Made by a program: the position numbers and the translations under genes. The notes beneath the pieces were generated by a model, which saw only the letters and a program-made list of their open reading frames with translations, was not told where the DNA came from and did not search any database. From the NCBI GenBank assembly GCA_030849075.1, contig JASAOO010003557.1, positions 27,501 to 91,500 of the forward strand: a stretch of DNA of 64,000 nucleotides, written 5' to 3'. The DNA comes from Zelonia costaricensis (lineage: Eukaryota; Euglenozoa; Kinetoplastea; Trypanosomatida; Trypanosomatidae). Shown piece after piece: positions 60,901-64,000 of the stretch. How positions within the stretch are numbered: the stretch's first letter is position 1; each line of letters starts with the position of its first letter.

Positions 60901-62669
60901 TCGGGCTGGCCGGGGCGCAGGACGCGGACGGTTACGCCACCGGCGGCGCGGGCGCCTGCCTCGTGTTCGACGGGACCGTCGTGTCCGCTGCTCCGTTTGC
61001 CGCCAGCGCAGACGCGCGCGCCGGCACGGCCGGTGGCGTGGATGGGGCGGGCGGGTCTCTTGCCCGCGCGGCGGCCCTGCCCGAGGGCACGCTGCCGTAC
61101 GTGGCTGTGATGGACTACTGCCGTGGTGTGCAGCTGGGCCGTCCGCTGGGTGGCCGCGGCGGCCCGGTGTATCTCTTCCAAGACGTGACGACGGGCGGCT
61201 TCTACGTGGGCGACCAGGACGGGCGCAATGTGTTGCTGGGCCCCGAGGCCATCACCCCGTCCGAGGAGGGGGCGGGGGTGCAGGTGGGCAACGAAGGCGG
61301 TGCCGGTGCCACCGCAGCAACCGCCCCCACCGCTGCTGCGAGTGGAGGCGTGCGGCGCCCGCTGCTGCCCATGACGCGCATCATCTTTCCAGCTCCCGCG
61401 AGCATTGCGTCGACGAGCGCGGCGACCACCGCGGCGGCGAGCGACGGCACGGCCACGCCTGGCCTGCAGCCCGTTTTCCTTGTCCCCATGGGCCTGCCCT
61501 TGTCCGACGACGCGGCCGTCGTGCGCGAGGGGTGGCAGGCGAGCCACCGCCACGGACACGCCCGGGGTGACGCCATCTATCACCCCACCATGGCCCCGGT
61601 GCCCCTCTCCACGTCGTACCACCACGTCGTGCCGCAGCCCGCGCTCTTCGCAGCCGACGCCGCCGCCCTTCAAGCGGCCCGCTCCGCCGGCGCCGGCGCC
61701 GCCTCGCTCAACCGCTACCTCTACGCGCCGCCGCGTGTGTTCCGGCCACCCGACGAGACGGCCGTGATGGTGCAGGTGCGCTCCCTGTCGCTGCACCCGC
61801 GCAACCCCAGCACCCCCGCCACCTTGGATGGCTCGGCGGCGACCCCACTCGCGGACCCCGCGCTGGCCAACACGTACCCCGGCGCCGTGGCACACGCGGG
61901 CGCCGACAAGGCGACAGCGGCTTCCAACAGTGCCTCCCCAGGCGCCACCGCGAGCCTCGCCGCGACCCCGACAGGGCCCTCCTCTCTCGGCCCGCTCTCT
62001 TCACCCGAGGCGCAACTGGCCGCTGGCACGGCGGCGGTCCCACATGGGTGGTCGCCAAGCAGCGCCTCTGCGGCAGTGCCGTCGGCTGCGGCGGCGAGTG
62101 CCCCCGCGGTGCCGCCGCTCGCACTGCACCTCGCTCTGTCCCCGTCGATGCTGGGTGCTGGCCCGGCCCACCTTGCACCCTCTCCCGCCGCCGCCGCCGC
62201 AACCGCCGCTCCGTCCCCCACGCTGCCGACCGCGCCGGCACCACAGCCCCCCGCGATCTCGCAGGCCGCATCGGCAACCGCCACCGCCCCCTTTCTCGCC
62301 GCGGCGCTGTTGCAGGCCAAGGAGCAGCGCAGCACGCGTTTAGCCGAGGAGGCGGCTCGTGCAGCGCATGCGCGGTCCCTGCGGCAGGACACGCTGCGCA
62401 ACCGTCCCATCCAGCGTGCGAGCCCCAAGAGCGAGGACGACGTGCCGCGCGGTGCGCCGCACCGGCTTGCCCCGCTTGGCAGCTCCACTGGCGCCGGTGA
62501 CCCGTTCCCGCTGCTGCCGCACCCAGCCAACTCCGCGCGTATGCAGCGGCAGCTGCGGCCAGAGAAGTACTCGCTGACGCCGCCGCCGCCCTCGTCGCGG
62601 TGGCGCGACATAAACGGCGCCGGCGCCAGCGCCTGGAACTTGAACGAGGGCGAGACCGACATGACCTGA
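57921..62669 (+). CDS. Large coiled-coil and low-complexity protein of unknown function
   Basis: This is a 1582-residue protein that I do not recognise. Residues about 5-85 look globular and helical. A coiled coil follows at about 85-160 (LDRRCINLEQENAELREIAA), then a poly-Gly run near residue 170 encoded by GGT repeats. A second helical region lies at about 455-560 (LEKMRRAVRDMQQVHAEQIQ), and further Arg/Leu-rich helices at about 670-700, 795-850 and 880-930. Residues about 1000-1150 have strand-like segments (VYLFQDVTTGGFYVGDQDG), and residues about 1290-1480 are Ala/Pro/Ser-rich and disordered. There is no signal peptide, membrane helix or enzyme motif. A structural or cytoskeletal role is possible from the coiled coils alone. 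The start is the first in-frame ATG. Confidence 0.88.
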   Translation: MGAFTLCVESATRDIHSLLTLHRVHPQVRTDIQRILGGLLRKSYENMTVSFSKELTESSEHVCRALVESVVDDIFKTALPASDMRALDRRCINLEQENAELREIAAEADKRVAAAQEVLCDLKQAHDYMLHSYFREVLVLRCRIDDLQRQVRSRRAFSVSASPLLGGGGGGGGGGQPGTTMESQLQHFCFNTNIAAGLAGSDASRRQSLASTTPPLLTTRSQRGSDEPDDSSNNSFPGPPLSATRAGPHTADAGSVPADGDPYAAPLMQRLAADGQSGQSPQPSSTLPSSARKGRNVRITSPIGRHTRVPSPSGLPPRGVTMQTVTTTTEVVSTPTEQVQPSVDAIFDYEEYVRILNGEQGEWSRRFVGLAGDPEREGGLRARRLSTRLRTLARAEVYLMDNGQWYGGGAGTASGDAGGVSGAGAGGLGSRLHGSLRLSSDMASTADRAREQAKATGFRWLLHLALEPIQFKFHAELEKMRRAVRDMQQVHAEQIQVIQRSLLLLQSRNDGLLDFLNTYVAETQQTIALLAQDAQAQTMMELLASGAQLPPDAEKISNFFKFGTEPSSAGALRSRPPLALSTAALLSSVEASAEEGLDKLPLTARRKLWRRKPAVVLQEQELAARMEEMNQRLGRSGSSRKQPSSPPRAPTSAADEENFYRADLGLPCWNAHPVTVHAQQVFTELQQVAAAMRTARVRQLVAMEESLASERRRVRFGSQSRAESYGPEGRRSGTRRSPPPSGQHGSRGSSFFYFRSSTTDQPQGEENHSLSTQGGHRRLRDGWRTAAVYGASGKTGADLLRELVDLRMRRACDQKRLKAVVAALPLQFRRDAAAAVSERAAAAAATVRTKQPKKSNADGNGAAAAAALAAEEAASRAAAQALFSSPEEVLRTRALHDLRTRTQHRMDVTSLRIAELQRLLDMHFDEFLAEPEDDSVGSEAARQIATEEAQGLFRVNGELKEVGNLWSSPYLNDAVLDANSRQPGPQPRIVYRPVGLAGAQDADGYATGGAGACLVFDGTVVSAAPFAASADARAGTAGGVDGAGGSLARAAALPEGTLPYVAVMDYCRGVQLGRPLGGRGGPVYLFQDVTTGGFYVGDQDGRNVLLGPEAITPSEEGAGVQVGNEGGAGATAATAPTAAASGGVRRPLLPMTRIIFPAPASIASTSAATTAAASDGTATPGLQPVFLVPMGLPLSDDAAVVREGWQASHRHGHARGDAIYHPTMAPVPLSTSYHHVVPQPALFAADAAALQAARSAGAGAASLNRYLYAPPRVFRPPDETAVMVQVRSLSLHPRNPSTPATLDGSAATPLADPALANTYPGAVAHAGADKATAASNSASPGATASLAATPTGPSSLGPLSSPEAQLAAGTAAVPHGWSPSSASAAVPSAAAASAPAVPPLALHLALSPSMLGAGPAHLAPSPAAAAATAAPSPTLPTAPAPQPPAISQAASATATAPFLAAALLQAKEQRSTRLAEEAARAAHARSLRQDTLRNRPIQRASPKSEDDVPRGAPHRLAPLGSSTGAGDPFPLLPHPANSARMQRQLRPEKYSLTPPPPSSRWRDINGAGASAWNLNEGETDMT

Positions 62670-63136
62670 TCGGCGCCGCCATGCCGGATGCTGCTTCTTT
62701 GCGAAGGTCCCTCTGCACCGCGCCCCCGCGGAACGCTTCCCGCACCCCCTTTCCCGCGTGTGCACTTCTTTTTGGTTGTTCTCGTTGGCTACGCTGCTTG
62801 TCGCCGCTATGTACATGAGGCCTGTTGTGCCACGTCAGTGTTCACGGACCCCCCTCCCCCACCCCCTTCCGCCCTCCTTTCACACCGTGCACGACGCACT
62901 TGTCACAGTTCGTGTCAATCGCGCCTGTTCACTCGATGTACATGTCCTTTGCAGGGCACCGCTCTCCTTTCTGTGTGCTTTTTCCTTTTTCGAGCTCGGT
63001 CACTCCTCCACCCCCCCTCCCCTAGCTGTTCGCGCGCACGGACTTCTCGCCCGCTTTCCTTTTTTTTTTTGTCGGGCCGTTCCACAGTGCAGATTGTGGC
63101 GGTGCGTCTGTGTATGTGTATCTTCGTCGGCGTGTA

Positions 63137-63158
63137 TGTGTGTGTGTGTGTGTGTGTG
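63137..63158. repeat. (GT)n microsatellite
   Basis: A nearly perfect GT run downstream of the last gene. Confidence 0.9.
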
Positions 63159-63734
63159 CCTGCTCGTGCTGATTCACCTCAATCCATTTTGTGAGCGTGT
63201 GAACCAACAGGATCTCTTCAGGCGCAGCGGCGACAGCGCCGCTGTTGAGTGCGCTCCGTCAGACAGAGGAAACACAAACCAGCAAACCGACGAAGGAAAA
63301 AAAACGGAAGCGTGCAGGTGCGTGGTCCGCTAGTGAAGGGTCACGTACTTCAACTCTCCCACAGGGCCGCCAGCATCCGAGGTGGGGCGTGCGCTGCTTT
63401 CTTTTGTTGCTGCTCGTCTCACGCCACCCGGACGGCGCCATCATCGAGCGAGCGGCATACATGGTGCTCTCTGTGCCCGCTGTGCAGCTCACTCCGTGCG
63501 CATACAGCTCCCTGCACGCCTCGCTCTCTGACGCAGTGACGAGCAACAAAGGGGCGGCAATGCCGCGCCTCTCTCTCTCCGCCACGAGACCACAAGGAGC
63601 GCGGCCCTGGCGTTGCCGAGGAGCTCTTGCTGGAGGCCGCTGAGTAACCCTCTTTTGCTTTCACCACCACTTCCTCTTCCACGCCCGCGCCGACTAATCT
63701 ATATAAAACAAATGCACACCCCCCACATCCGCGT

Positions 63735-63758
63735 ACACACACACACACACACACACAC
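63735..63758. repeat. (CA)n microsatellite
   Basis: A perfect CA run near the right end of the window. Confidence 0.9.
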
Positions 63759-64000
63759 CATCGCTTGTGCACTCCGCTGCGTTGCCTACAGTGAATAGCA
63801 ACTGAAGCTCAAGCTGCACCGCGACACGCAGGTCCCCTAGGACTCCCACTCAGTACGACGAAGCCCCTGCCCCTCCCCCCGTCCCCAGACGAGCCCCCTG
63901 GCACACCCCCCCCGCATCCTTCCACCGTGCACTTCCCTCACCCACCGCGCTCTTTTTTTTTTTCAAATCCCGCGCGCGTGCGTGTGTGTCGATCAGACCG

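Larger units (their letters stand above)
62670..64000. other. Downstream intergenic region
   Basis: About 1.3 kb to the end of the window. Pyrimidine-rich sequence (62690-63070), a GT repeat (63137-63158), a balanced stretch (63200-63640) and a CA repeat (63735-63758). The open frame at 63245-63643 lacks an ATG start and is not supported. Confidence 0.75.

Noticed and set aside
58611..61895. Long minus-strand open frame (1094 codons) opposite the 1582-residue gene
   Set aside because: Arg/Ala/Gly/Gln-rich mirror of the sense frame. The sense frame has a clean ATG, an acceptor site and coiled coils.

Overview
The window looks like nuclear DNA of a trypanosomatid protist, most likely of the Leishmania/Leptomonas/Crithidia group. 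All twelve convincing genes lie on the + strand, none shows an intron, and coding sequence is GC-rich with third positions mostly G or C. Genes are separated by 1-7 kb of C+T-rich sequence full of (CA)n/(GT)n microsatellites. Long pyrimidine tracts followed by AG precede most start codons, as expected for spliced-leader trans-splicing of a polycistronic transcript. I found no strand switch, tRNA, rRNA or bacterial-type operon signal. The species is an inference from style, not from a database match.

Layout. 1122-4439 encodes a CMGC-type protein kinase with a very long disordered tail. 6734-10690 encodes a 1318-residue protein with two diverged C-terminal repeats resembling DUF3223/DeCL. 12592-15984 encodes a copper-type P1B ATPase with three heavy-metal domains. 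17905-19398 and 21886-23802 are tandem histidine-phosphatase paralogues; the first keeps the catalytic residues, while the second has lost them and gained a mitochondrial-like leader. 25289-25930 encodes a ZNHIT3-like HIT zinc-finger protein. After about 7 kb without a gene comes 32881-35871, a protein with two related RRM-like domains. 40768-43761 encodes a kinesin. 49041-51728 encodes a PDZ-like / dynein-AAA6-like / WD40 protein. 54781-55383 and 56348-56929 are tandem MDP-1-like HAD phosphatases. 57921-62669 encodes a 1582-residue coiled-coil and low-complexity protein.

The genes do not form one pathway, which is normal for trypanosomatid polycistronic units, where regulation acts mainly through mRNA processing, stability and translation. 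The functional links I can defend are the two tandem pairs and the number of cytoskeleton-type proteins (kinesin, dynein-like WD40 protein, coiled-coil protein). The most unusual items are the dynein-like/WD40 fusion, the active phosphatase next to a pseudophosphatase, the paired DUF3223-like repeats, two small upstream ORFs at predicted 5' leaders, a candidate SIDER-type retroposon near 39.5-40.0 kb, and a 20-N assembly gap flanked by a direct repeat at 24081-24100.
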